This document shows positions 1 through 7,146 of a DNA stretch of 12,170 nucleotides, piece after piece (the first letter of the stretch is position 1; every line of letters starts with the position of its first letter). Under the pieces are notes generated by a model. The model saw only the letters and a list, made by a program, of their open reading frames with translations, had not been told where the DNA came from and made no database searches. The stretch spans positions 1 to 12,170 of the forward strand of contig DASYYE010000101.1 in the NCBI GenBank assembly GCA_035946955.1. The letters are read 5' to 3'. Position numbers and translations under genes: made by a program. This stretch comes from DASYYE01 sp035946955. Its GTDB lineage: Bacteria > Actinomycetota > Actinomycetes > Streptosporangiales > Streptosporangiaceae.

Positions 1-561
1 AAACGGCCCCGGCTCACAGTGCCGGGCCGGCTCTACGCCGCGGACTCCGTGGACGGCACGATGCTGGACCCAGCAATGGTGGAACTGCGCAAGCTCGATG
101 TGTACCAGGAGATCGCACCCGACAACATCGCCCTGCCACTGGAGTCTGGTGACGAACCGGTCTGGGTCCGCCGTGGCGTCTACGTCGCTGCCGCTGACCG
201 CCAGCCGATCCAGATCCACGTGAGCTGGCTCCCCGGCCTCGGGGAAAAGGCCGAGGAAACGATCCGCGGCCTGGACCCGGCCCTGCCGTGGCCGGAGGCG
301 GTGCAGCAGGTCACGGGCCGCGCTATCACGTCCGTCCTGCAGAACACCCGGGCACGTGGCGCCAACCCGTTCGAAGCCAGCACGTTCGGCATCCCCGACG
401 CCACGACCGTGTTCGTGAGCCACCTCACCACCTACGACGAGGCGAACCACCCCATCGAGCACTCACGGTTCGCCTGGCCCGCCGAAGCCGTCCGCATGAG
501 CCACGACTACAGCTACGCCAGCCGGGCTGATGATGACCAACGCCCGGGCAACCTGGATTAG
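1..561 (+). CDS. GntR/HutC-family regulator, UTRA ligand-binding domain (5' partial)
   Basis: This is the C-terminal part of a transcription regulator cut by the left edge: the frame is open from base 1, and the GTG at 19 is probably internal. What is visible is a UTRA domain, the effector-binding domain of HutC-subfamily GntR repressors. Its features are a beta-strand run around VWVRRGVYVAAADRQPIQIHVSWLP (quoted in part), then a helix beginning PWPEAV, a segment with TSVLQNTRARGANPFEA, and closing strands ending HSRFAWPAEAVRMSHDYSYA. The DNA-binding winged helix should lie left of the window. In the family, ligand binding to UTRA releases the protein from palindromes with GTCT/AGAC half-sites. 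Two such palindromes sit 66 bp downstream, before the STAND gene, so this protein is the likely regulator of that gene (inference). The ligand is unknown. The family is fairly sure; the exact subfamily is not. Confidence 0.82.
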   Translation, partial: KRPRLTVPGRLYAADSVDGTMLDPAMVELRKLDVYQEIAPDNIALPLESGDEPVWVRRGVYVAAADRQPIQIHVSWLPGLGEKAEETIRGLDPALPWPEAVQQVTGRAITSVLQNTRARGANPFEASTFGIPDATTVFVSHLTTYDEANHPIEHSRFAWPAEAVRMSHDYSYASRADDDQRPGNLD

Positions 562-591
562 GGCTCCCTTCAGCTGGCAGGTAAGGGGGCC
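562..591 (+). terminator. hairpin directly after the GntR stop codon
   Basis: Bases 562-570 (GGCTCCCTT) pair with 583-591 (AAGGGGGCC) through a 9-bp stem with one T-G wobble and a 12-base loop, starting one base after the TAG. A second small hairpin, ACCGC-CTT-GCGGT at 593-605, is followed by TT. No long T-run is present, which is common for actinomycete terminators. The likely role is to end GntR transcription before the STAND promoter. Confidence 0.45.
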
Positions 592-626
592 GACCGCCTT
601 GCGGTTTCCCGAAGAGCGAAAGGGCA

Positions 627-655
627 TGTCTTTAAAGACAGTGTCTCTAAAGACA
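627..655. promoter_or_regulatory. tandem 14-bp palindromic operators (GntR-type)
   Basis: Bases 627-640 read TGTCTTTAAAGACA, a perfect palindrome. After a single G, bases 642-655 read TGTCTCTAAAGACA, which differs at one position. The centres are 15 bp apart, about one and a half helical turns. TGTCT/AGACA half-sites resemble those bound by HutC-subfamily GntR regulators, and one gene of that family ends 66 bp upstream. The sites lie 83-111 bp before the ATG of the STAND gene, so repression or autoregulated control of that gene is likely. No clear -10/-35 pair could be assigned beside them. A degenerate copy of the same double site is at 4343-4371. Confidence 0.72.
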
Positions 656-737
656 TAGCGTCCCTTGCAGGCGCCGCGACCATCTCGCGGCCAGAACTGT
701 ACTGCCTCGGGTGGTAGGCTTCGCGCCGGGAGGCGGG

Positions 738-3700
738 ATGGCAATTGCGCCGAGGTTCCACCGGGTCGCCGCATTACAGCGGCCGTTTGTGGACCGGGAA
801 CAGATCCTCGCGGATTTCGAGGCTGAACTCGCGCGAATCGGGAGTGGCCCCCGCGTTTTCAACGTCACTGGTGTGGGCGGGATTGGGAAGTCCAGGCTGC
901 TGCGTGAGCTGCAACACCGCGCATCTCCGCAGTTCCGGACCGCTACCATCGACCTCCAGGTACCCGCGGTGCGCCGGCAGGATGACGCGCTGGCGGTGCT
1001 GCGGGGGCAACTCGGGGCACAGGGGGCGAGTTTTGACCGCTTCGACATAGCCTTTGCTGTGCTGTGGCAACGGATGCACCCGCACCTTCAAATCAGCGAA
1101 GCCCAGATCTCCTTCCTCGAGTACAGCAGCATCCTGAAAGACATCCTCGATGGTGTTTCCGGCGTGCCAGTCTTTGGGACCGCTGTGGGGCTTTTCAAAC
1201 TGCTCGAACGCAGCACCACCGACATACGGCGCCGCTACCGAATACGGCACGACGCCACGCTGCAAGCACTGGACGGCCTGCCCAATGCAGAACTCGCCGA
1301 CGCGGTCACATACCTGTTCGCTGAAGACCTCCGGGCCGCGAGCGGCGATAAGAAGACCGTCATCATCGTTGACAGTTACGAAGCCCTGGTCCCGGCACCG
1401 CAATACAGCGGCCGTGTGCAGCTTGCCGACACGTGGCTGCGCGACCTGGTGGGCCAGCTCGACCAGGCCCTGACCGTCATCGCCAGCCGGGAACCGCTGC
1501 ACTGGGAGGTCTATGACCCGGACTGGGCCAGCGCCATCACGACAGCCCCCATGGACGGCCTGCCTATGCCCGCACGGCTGGAACTCCTCGAGGCGGGCGG
1601 GATCACCGAGCCCAGCGAACGGGAGCACATCGCCACCGCCAGCGCTGGCCTCCCCTTTTACCTCCACCTGGCCGTCGACACCCACCAGCGGGCTGGCCGG
1701 GGCACCGAGGGCGTCCTGGTCTCCCAGGACGAAATCCTCGCCCGATTCCTCCAGCATGTGGCTCCCGAGGAGATCCGCTCCCTGGAGATACTCAGCCCGG
1801 CACGCATGTTCGACTACGAGATCTTCAGCCGCCTAGCCGCCGCGTTTCAGCTCCTAAGCCACCGCCTCGCCTGGGACTCACTGACCGCCTACTCCTTCAT
1901 CTACCCAGCCGGTGACGCGCTGCGGTTGCACCAGCTCATACGCACCGCAGTCCAGCAACGCCTACCCGGCCCGGCCGCAGCACAGATCCACACCCTGCTC
2001 ACCGAACTGTGGGCTGAGCGGGCCCGGCACAGCACGGGCACCGCCGCCGCACGCGCCTGCCGCGAGGCGGCCTACCACGGGTTGCGCGCCGGGCAGACAA
2101 CTGCGGCTGAACTGCTCGGGTACGCCGACCAAGCGGTCCGGTGGGGAGGGCAGAGTGCCGCCGACGGCATTGCCGACGACCTCGACGAATGGCTGGCCAG
2201 CCAGTCCACTACCGGCACCGGCGACGCTGCCCTGGTGCTGCAGTGCCTGCGCGCCGAAGGCGCGGTGCGACTCGGTGACGCTGCCTCGGTCGCAGACATC
2301 ACCGGCAGCCTGTCCCCAGCCACCCTGCCGACCGACACCATCGTCGCGGCCCGGATCGCCATGGCCGCCGCCCACGGACAGCGCATTGCAGGACAGACCC
2401 GGGCGGCACTGAGCATCTACAGGCATGTGTGGGAGCAAGGCGACGGCCCGCCAAAGCTGTCCGCCGGGCTGTGGGCATCAGACCTGCACATGTGCCAAGG
2501 CCGTTTCCGCGACTCCGAGGAACTCGCCGCCGAACTGGAAGCCCTCACACCAGCCGGTGAGACCGAGTTCCGGGGCGACATCGCCCGGCTTCGCCACCTC
2601 ACGGCCCGCTTCGCCTTGGACTTCGGCTCCGCTCAGCACCATCTCGACACCGCTGAAACCTGCTACCGCCGGGCCCGCAGCGTCCTGGGACTGGCCAACG
2701 CCCAGACCAACCGCGCCGAACTGCTTGCCATCACCACGCCCAACACCGGGCTCAGCGAAGCCGCACGCGCAATCGAAGTGCAGCAAGAGATCGGCGCCTA
2801 CCACGAACTCGGGAAGGCATACACCGCGCTGGCCATCGCGCACACCAAGCGCGGTGAACTCGACCAAGCCGACGCCGCCCTGCAATCAGCCTTCTCAGCA
2901 CTCGATCAGGCGGGATACCGGTCCGGGCAGGCACGCGCCCATTTCTACCTCGCCATTGTCCAAGTCCGACGCGGGCAGATCGATGAGGCCATCACCTCCC
3001 TCCACGAGGCTGTGGCAGGGCTGCAAGCCGCTGACGTCTACCCCACCCTGATCTTGTGCGCCGCCCAGGTACTCCAGGTGATCGGAGTGACCGACACCGA
3101 GATAAGCTCCGCGGCACGCCAGGCAGAAACCGACATCCAGCCCCTCGGCAGCCATGAGGAACTCCACACCCGGATAGCCGAGTTTGTAGCTGGGCTGCTC
3201 GACCCCGGCATCAGCAGGCCCGTGGATCTCTACCGGGAAGCATCCGCCCGGACCGACTCCGCGGTGGGCTATTACAACTACAACGTCACCCTGCCCGCCC
3301 CCACCGGGCTGGTTGTTGTCCGCATGCCCATTCCCGGGTCTGACACGATGGACTTGGCGATATGGTCAGAGCCCAGCGTGCTGAGGGCCATCCGTGGCAG
3401 GGTCCGTCACGCGCCCCGCCTGCTGTACGCCAACGAAATGCCCACCTACCAGGTGCACGAATTCATCGATGGCACACTCCTGGACACCTCGGCCCCCAGG
3501 GGCACCCCCATCCCGGCGCACGTGGTCAGGGACGTCGCAGAGCTGTTCGGCCAGCTCGCTGCGGTCCCCGAACAAGCCGTCCCACCACTGCCCGCCAACT
3601 GGCCAGACGATGGGGACACCGTAGCCTTCGCTCACCGGCTCTCCGCTGTCACCGAGGGCGTCTATGCACGCTTCCAGCCAGAGTTTGGTGAGCTGTTCAC

Positions 3701-4244
3701 CAGGCTGGGGATCCCAGCCGGCCCGCTCGCAGGAATCCTCGCGCGCTGGAGTGGGCTGAGTTCCCGGCCGTTTCACCTCCTCCACACTGACGTCCACCGC
3801 AAGAACATGATCACCGCCAGTGGGCGCACCTACTTCCTCGACTGGGAACTCGCCCTGTGGGGCGACCCGGTTTACGACCTTGCCGTCCACCTCCACAAGA
3901 TGGACTACACGCCAGAAGAAGAGCAGGCCATGCAAAACGCCTGGCTCGATTCGGTACCCAGCGCGGCATCAGAAGGCTGGAAAACCGACCTCGGCACCTA
4001 CCTCGCCCACGAACGGGTGAAGTCAGCAATCGTCGACACCGTCCGGTACACCAAAATCATCTCCACCACCCCACCCGGCGCTGAACGCGAGGCAACACTC
4101 GCCCGCAAACTCGCCGCCAAGCTCGCCGCGGCCCAGGCCACCGGCGGCACCTGGGCCGCACGCACCCGGCTCAACGACAAAGACATCCTCACCCTGATCC
4201 GGGACTGGGCACCCAACCGCACATCTCAAACACTTGCTGAATAG
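738..4244 (+). CDS. STAND NTPase - TPR - APH kinase fusion protein
   Basis: A soluble multidomain protein of about 1168 residues. Residues 15-330 form a STAND/NB-ARC-like P-loop NTPase: RPFVDREQIL lead-in, Walker A GVGGIGKS (45-52) and Walker B VIIVD (208-212). A winged-helix-like and helical stretch follows, then TPR-like repeats, clearest at about 685-775 (YHELGKAYTALAIAHTKRGE; ARAHFYLAIVQVRRGQIDEA). The C-terminus (about 830-1110) is an APH/choline-kinase-fold phosphotransferase: beta-strand GLVVVRM near 857, catalytic loop HTDVHRKN (D1018, N1023) and metal-binding LDWE (D1035), then GDPVYDLA. The catalytic residues are intact, so kinase activity is plausible. ATG 738 is preferred over GTG 711 because GGAGG (729-733) lies just before it. 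STAND proteins act as NTP-driven switches: repeats sense a trigger, oligomerisation activates an effector. Here the effector would be the APH kinase (inference); its substrate is unknown. Paired operators upstream suggest GntR control. The domain calls are strong; the biological role (conflict, signalling or resistance) is open. Confidence 0.88.
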   Translation: MAIAPRFHRVAALQRPFVDREQILADFEAELARIGSGPRVFNVTGVGGIGKSRLLRELQHRASPQFRTATIDLQVPAVRRQDDALAVLRGQLGAQGASFDRFDIAFAVLWQRMHPHLQISEAQISFLEYSSILKDILDGVSGVPVFGTAVGLFKLLERSTTDIRRRYRIRHDATLQALDGLPNAELADAVTYLFAEDLRAASGDKKTVIIVDSYEALVPAPQYSGRVQLADTWLRDLVGQLDQALTVIASREPLHWEVYDPDWASAITTAPMDGLPMPARLELLEAGGITEPSEREHIATASAGLPFYLHLAVDTHQRAGRGTEGVLVSQDEILARFLQHVAPEEIRSLEILSPARMFDYEIFSRLAAAFQLLSHRLAWDSLTAYSFIYPAGDALRLHQLIRTAVQQRLPGPAAAQIHTLLTELWAERARHSTGTAAARACREAAYHGLRAGQTTAAELLGYADQAVRWGGQSAADGIADDLDEWLASQSTTGTGDAALVLQCLRAEGAVRLGDAASVADITGSLSPATLPTDTIVAARIAMAAAHGQRIAGQTRAALSIYRHVWEQGDGPPKLSAGLWASDLHMCQGRFRDSEELAAELEALTPAGETEFRGDIARLRHLTARFALDFGSAQHHLDTAETCYRRARSVLGLANAQTNRAELLAITTPNTGLSEAARAIEVQQEIGAYHELGKAYTALAIAHTKRGELDQADAALQSAFSALDQAGYRSGQARAHFYLAIVQVRRGQIDEAITSLHEAVAGLQAADVYPTLILCAAQVLQVIGVTDTEISSAARQAETDIQPLGSHEELHTRIAEFVAGLLDPGISRPVDLYREASARTDSAVGYYNYNVTLPAPTGLVVVRMPIPGSDTMDLAIWSEPSVLRAIRGRVRHAPRLLYANEMPTYQVHEFIDGTLLDTSAPRGTPIPAHVVRDVAELFGQLAAVPEQAVPPLPANWPDDGDTVAFAHRLSAVTEGVYARFQPEFGELFTRLGIPAGPLAGILARWSGLSSRPFHLLHTDVHRKNMITASGRTYFLDWELALWGDPVYDLAVHLHKMDYTPEEEQAMQNAWLDSVPSAASEGWKTDLGTYLAHERVKSAIVDTVRYTKIISTTPPGAEREATLARKLAAKLAAAQATGGTWAARTRLNDKDILTLIRDWAPNRTSQTLAE

Positions 4245-4342
4245 CCGCCAGGAGCCGCGAGGCAATACGCGTTTCGCGCAGAGCACTCGCGCCCATCCGC
4301 CAAGGCGATCTGGCTGCCTCCAGCACGGGCTGACAAGGGGCC

Positions 4343-4371
4343 TGTCTCCAGAGAAAGTGTCTTTAGAGCTA
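4343..4371. promoter_or_regulatory. degenerate copy of the tandem GntR-type operator
   Basis: Bases 4343-4356 read TGTCTCCAGAGAAA and, after one G, bases 4358-4371 read TGTCTTTAGAGCTA. Both keep the left half-site TGTCT and the 14+1+14 layout of the pair at 627-655, but their right halves have drifted from AGACA. The site ends 18 bp before the ATG of the AlpA-like gene, close to or overlapping where its transcript would start. The likely role is weaker binding by the same regulator, giving shared control of the STAND-kinase and the small HTH protein. The shared layout is seen directly; the bound protein is inferred. Confidence 0.6.
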
Positions 4372-4389
4372 GCCTTAAGGTGCTGGGCT

Positions 4390-4566
4390 ATGGCGCTGGT
4401 TGGGATCAAGGAAGTCGCCGAGATGCTCGGCGTCTCACGCACGCGCGCCGACCAGCTATCCCGGCGGCCCAACTTCCCCGAACCAAAGGTCCGCCACGCG
4501 CGCGTGCGACTGTGGGATGAGAGCCAGATCCGTGCCTGGATCAAGGCAAACCGTCCCACGGAGTGA
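4390..4566 (+). CDS. AlpA/excisionase-like small helix-turn-helix protein
   Basis: A 58-residue DNA-binding protein with a winged-helix MerR/AlpA-type fold. Its helix-turn-helix starts GIKEVAEMLGVSRTRADQLS (residues 5-24), followed by the usual PNFPEPKVRHARVRLWDESQ stretch and a final helix IRAWIKANRP. Proteins of this type (AlpA, Xis, short MerR-like) act as prophage or element activators, as recombination directionality factors, or as small stand-alone regulators in actinomycetes. No integrase is visible here, so an excisionase role is unsupported. The start is ATG 4390, with AAGGTG at 4377-4382 seven bases before it. A longer frame reaching back to 4234 would run through the operator and is rejected. 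The gene lies 145 bp after the STAND gene with its own operator, so it is probably a separate transcript in the same regulon. Confidence 0.75.
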   Translation: MALVGIKEVAEMLGVSRTRADQLSRRPNFPEPKVRHARVRLWDESQIRAWIKANRPTE

Positions 4567-4738
4567 CGACCGCATCAGGCGGTGGAGTGTCGGGGAGACG
4601 GTGCAGTCCAGCAAGCACCACGGCCAGCACTGCGGGGTCACGGCACCAGCTAAAGATGCGTGCGGGCCGGTGCCCACTTTGGCCAGGATCACGACGCGCG
4701 GGCGCCGGACCCCCCGGCCCCGGCTGGTGGTCAGTCAT
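4541..4738 (-). CDS. possible small hypothetical protein (weak)
   Basis: A 65-residue open frame starting MTDHQPGPGGPAPA, with a hydrophobic/helical part RDPAVLAVVLAGLHRLPD near the middle. I do not recognise it. No clear Shine-Dalgarno precedes the ATG, and its 3' end overlaps the AlpA-like gene on the other strand by 26 bases. In favour, it has a protein-like composition in the middle; against, GC-rich DNA makes such frames by chance. It may be a chance frame or a remnant. Confidence 0.2.
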   Translation of the reverse strand: MTDHQPGPGGPAPARRDPGQSGHRPARIFSWCRDPAVLAVVLAGLHRLPDTPPPDAVVTPWDGLP

Positions 4739-5018
4739 GGGGCTGGTGCCCGCCTTCTCTTGACGGTCCATCATCATCCGGGCCGCTACTACGGCGGACT
4801 ATGGTGACCGGCGCGTGCAGCAGGGCACCGCAGGCGGCTCACCGCAGCACCCGCCACCCTGCCGGGCAAGGGGTCATTGTCCGGTGGCTGACCTGGGGTG
4901 AGGCGTGGCCTGGCGAGCCGCCTCACCCCAGGAGACATCGAGCCGTTTGGCCGACGAACGTGTAGCGCCTGTGACCGGATGGCCACGGTTTCCGCCTGCA
5001 GTACACACACCAAGCCAG
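4567..5018. other. 452-bp interval without a convincing gene
   Basis: This lies between the plus-strand AlpA-like gene and the stop of the minus-strand HATPase gene. Open frames on both strands are Arg/Pro/Gly-rich and look like by-products of high GC. It holds one weak minus-strand frame (4541-4738) and one strong hairpin (4892-4932). I see no RNA gene or mobile element in it. Confidence 0.5.
4892..4932 (-). terminator. perfect 14-bp-stem hairpin downstream of the HATPase gene
   Basis: CCTGGGGTGAGGCG at 4892-4905 is exactly complementary to CGCCTCACCCCAGG at 4919-4932, with a 13-base loop. It lies 86 bp past the stop of the minus-strand HATPase gene and some 325 bp past the plus-strand AlpA-like gene. 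Both could use it, as the structure is symmetric. There is no T-run, so it would be a GC-hairpin terminator of the actinomycete kind. A structured small RNA is a less likely alternative. Confidence 0.6.
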
Positions 5019-5858
5019 TCACGCCACCATCACGCGGCGCCTGACAGACACGGGGAGCCCGCGCCCCCGACTGGCGCTCGCGGCTCCTGGGCGCATCCAG
5101 TGGGCAGCCACCTGCCCGCCACCAGGCCACCTGCGGGGAGCCGGGGCAGCCCGGTCACCGGCACCGCGGTGGTGGACTTGCCCGCAGACGGAAGACTGGG
5201 CCGTGTCAGCAGCGCCAAGGAGACGCTGCAATAGTCCCGCGAGTTCCTGCGCCGTCGGCGCGGAAACCAGTCCCTCCGGGCCCGCGACAGCCCACCACGC
5301 CAATGTGGAGCGCCCGAACCAGGCTGGCACTCCAGCGAAACGGCGCGCCAGCGCTGCCTCAGCGTCGCGGACTGCCGTCTGGTAAGGGTCGGGTTCCGTC
5401 GGCCGATGGTCCTGCCCGGGCCAGGTGACGTCCGCCCATACCAGGCGGCCCCGGTGGTCCCCCACGGTCCCCATGCGCACCGACAGCCCATGCACCAGCA
5501 GCAGGCCACGGCCACGCTCAGCACGGGGGTCATTGACCACCTGCGGCTCGGCCGGGCCTCCGCAGTCAGCAACCGCGACCCGCACGACACCTTGGTGCAA
5601 GGTGACCTCGACGGCGAACCACGCGCCGCGTCCGCTCAGGGTGTGCTGGACCGCGTTGCTGCCCAACTCGGTCGCCACGCTGAGAACGTCCGCGCGCTCG
5701 GGGCAGTCAGGCAGCAGCGAGGCCAGCCATCGCCGCAGCAGCCCAAGCTGGCGTTCCTCACCAGGGAACACCCGCCGCCACCGCAACTCAGGCACTAACG
5801 GCGCAGGCGCCCCGGGTTTGTTCGCGCCCTGGGCGGGGGGGACGCCAGGCTCAGGCAT
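5019..5858 (-). CDS. RsbW-like ATP-binding (HATPase_c) regulatory protein
   Basis: A 279-residue protein with a GHKL/HATPase_c domain at about residues 25-147, of the type found in anti-sigma-factor serine kinases (RsbW/SpoIIAB). The N box is ELGSNAVQH (64-72), the G1 box VADCGGP (D98, G100) and the G2 box GRGLLLVHGL (116-125). ATP binding is likely; kinase or anti-sigma activity is inferred from the family. A second, smaller segment (about 158-215, TAVRDAEAALARRFAGVPAWF then STLAWWAVAGPEGL and PTAQELAGLL) looks like a separate conserved unit of unknown function. The last 65 residues are Arg/Gly/Pro-rich and look unstructured. The ATG at 5858 is chosen because GGAGG lies 5 bases before it; an upstream ATG at 5948 lacks this. 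The gene is divergent from the XRE/DUF397 pair, the usual arrangement for WhiJ-type trios. Confidence 0.85.
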   Translation of the reverse strand: MPEPGVPPAQGANKPGAPAPLVPELRWRRVFPGEERQLGLLRRWLASLLPDCPERADVLSVATELGSNAVQHTLSGRGAWFAVEVTLHQGVVRVAVADCGGPAEPQVVNDPRAERGRGLLLVHGLSVRMGTVGDHRGRLVWADVTWPGQDHRPTEPDPYQTAVRDAEAALARRFAGVPAWFGRSTLAWWAVAGPEGLVSAPTAQELAGLLQRLLGAADTAQSSVCGQVHHRGAGDRAAPAPRRWPGGGQVAAHWMRPGAASASRGRGLPVSVRRRVMVA

Positions 5859-6079
5859 TGTGTCCTCCATCAGCGCTGATGTGTTGGCGGGCCAACCGGA
5901 GGGCGGCAGTCGGCATGTGGCTGCCGTCCCATACGCACCTGGGCACATATCTATGAAGGACCATCATGTGTGATTACTTTCACCAATGCAAGTCATCACA
6001 GAAGATTGGTTAGCACGCAGGTACACTTGTGCGTCTGGAGCCGCCCACGGGCTCCCCGGCCGGGGGCAGGGGCACGCAC
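5859..6079. promoter_or_regulatory. divergent promoter region, HATPase / XRE-DUF397
   Basis: A 221-bp intergenic stretch with a locally AT-rich core at about 5946-6030, unlike its GC-rich flanks, as expected for divergent promoters. A -10-like TACACT is at 6022-6027, and it lies inside a short inverted repeat, ACGCA (6015-6019) with TGCGT (6030-6034). No matching -35 is clear. If TACACT is used, transcription starts near 6034, beyond the GTG at 6029, which supports ATG 6080 as the true start of the XRE gene. The inverted repeat could be the regulator's own operator (inference). Confidence 0.4.
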
Positions 6080-6946
6080 ATGGATGACCTGATCTTGACT
6101 GTCCGCGCGCGGCGGCTGATGAAAGAGATCCGGCGGCTGCGCACAGCGACGAGCCTTACGGTGGCCCGGGCGGCGAAACAGCTCGAGATCGGCGAGGCCA
6201 CGCTGTGGCGCATGGAAAACGGCAAGACCCGGATCAGCACCGAAGTGCTCGTCGCCATGCTGGACCTCTACAGCGTCCGCTCCCCCCAGCGCGAGGCGCT
6301 GGAACGGCTGGCGCTCGACACCCTGAGGCGCGGATGGTGGGCACCGTACAAGGACGTCTTCTCCGGCTCCTATGTCGCCTTGGAGTCCGACGCCGCGCAG
6401 ATCCGGGTCAACGCGTTCATGGTGCCGGGTTTCTTCCAAACACCGGGCTACGGTCGGGCGGCCATCGCTGGTACGGCGCCCGGCTTGCACTTGGCCGAGG
6501 TCGAGCGGCGGATGCAAGCCCGGCTGGCACGGCAGAAGGCGCTCTTCGAGGACCGTGACGAGCCGCCCACGGTCCATGTGCTGCTGGATGAGTCAGTGGT
6601 GCGTCGGCAGGTGGGCGGCCCGCAGGCGATGGGGGAGCAGCTTGCCAGGCTGGCTGAGATCGCTGAGTGGCCGAACGTGACCATCCAGGTGCTGCCGTTC
6701 AGCGCGGGGACGCACCCTGGCATGGACGGTGAGTTCGTCATCATCGACTTCCCTGACGCTGACGACGACCCGTTCGTGTATGAGGAGGGCTTGTTCGGGG
6801 ACATCTACATTGAGACCCCCGAGGAGATCGCACGCTACCGGCTGGCGTTCGACCATGCCGCCGCCGACGCCGCCCTCACGCCTGCGGACTCCCTCACCGC
6901 GATTCGCCAGCTCGCGGACCGCAAGCCTGAGGAGACCAGTAAATGA
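6080..6946 (+). CDS. XRE-family regulator with DUF5753 domain (WhiJ-like)
   Basis: A 288-residue DNA-binding protein. An XRE-type helix-turn-helix covers residues 12-66 (SLTVARAAKQLEIGEATLWR then MENGKTRIS). The DUF5753 domain (about 95-270) begins WWAPYKDVFSGSYVALES and includes FMVPGFFQTPGYGRA, LLDESVVRRQVGG, ITIQ-like NVTIQVLPFSAGTHPGMDG and FVYEEGLFGDIYIE. This fold is typical of the large actinomycete family that includes WhiJ, many members of which are paired with a DUF397 protein and control development or antibiotic production. The start is ATG 6080, with AGGGG at 6068-6072 seven bases before it; a GTG at 6029 would add 17 low-quality residues. The stop overlaps the DUF397 start as ATGA, showing translational coupling. 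Confidence 0.93.
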   Translation: MDDLILTVRARRLMKEIRRLRTATSLTVARAAKQLEIGEATLWRMENGKTRISTEVLVAMLDLYSVRSPQREALERLALDTLRRGWWAPYKDVFSGSYVALESDAAQIRVNAFMVPGFFQTPGYGRAAIAGTAPGLHLAEVERRMQARLARQKALFEDRDEPPTVHVLLDESVVRRQVGGPQAMGEQLARLAEIAEWPNVTIQVLPFSAGTHPGMDGEFVIIDFPDADDDPFVYEEGLFGDIYIETPEEIARYRLAFDHAAADAALTPADSLTAIRQLADRKPEETSK

Positions 6947-7146
6947 CTCACGACGAACGGCTTCGTGATGCCGCGTGGCGCACGTCCTCCTACAGCACCA
7001 GCGGCAACCAGTGCGTGGAGGTGGCACCCTTGCCAGGCGGCGACGTCGCCATCCGCGACTCCAAGAACCGCGACGCAGGCACCCACATCCTCAGCCGCCG
7101 TACTTGGGATGCGTTTATCACCGCGATCAAGGCCGCCGAAGTTTGA
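6943..7146 (+). CDS. DUF397 small partner protein
   Basis: A 67-residue protein matching DUF397 over its whole length: AAWRTSSYSTSGNQCVEVA near the start, then VAIRDSKNRDAG and a C-terminal RRTWDAFITAIKAAE. In Streptomyces, DUF397 proteins next to WhiJ-like XRE regulators are thought to bind and antagonise them, and the pair behaves somewhat like an antitoxin/regulator couple. The precise mechanism is not known. The start overlaps the XRE stop by ATGA (6943-6946), with GAGGAG at 6929-6934 eight bases upstream. The full typical length is present and nothing is missing. Confidence 0.93.
   Translation: MTHDERLRDAAWRTSSYSTSGNQCVEVAPLPGGDVAIRDSKNRDAGTHILSRRTWDAFITAIKAAEV

Noticed and set aside
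711..737. GTG 711 as start of the STAND-kinase gene
   Set aside because: It lacks a Shine-Dalgarno, while GGAGG at 729-733 serves ATG 738; the nine extra residues are Gly/Pro-rich and encode the ribosome-binding site itself.
774..1757. 327-codon minus-strand open frame inside the STAND gene
   Set aside because: It is antisense to the NTPase domain, has no domain motif, and is typical of mirror frames in GC-rich genes.
4234..4389. Upstream extension of the AlpA-like gene to 4234
   Set aside because: It would overlap the STAND stop region and translate the operator; ATG 4390 has AAGGTG at good spacing and gives a complete family-length protein.
4390..4566. Excisionase of an integrated element
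   Set aside because: No integrase, replication gene, att repeat or tRNA target is visible, so the fold alone does not support an element.
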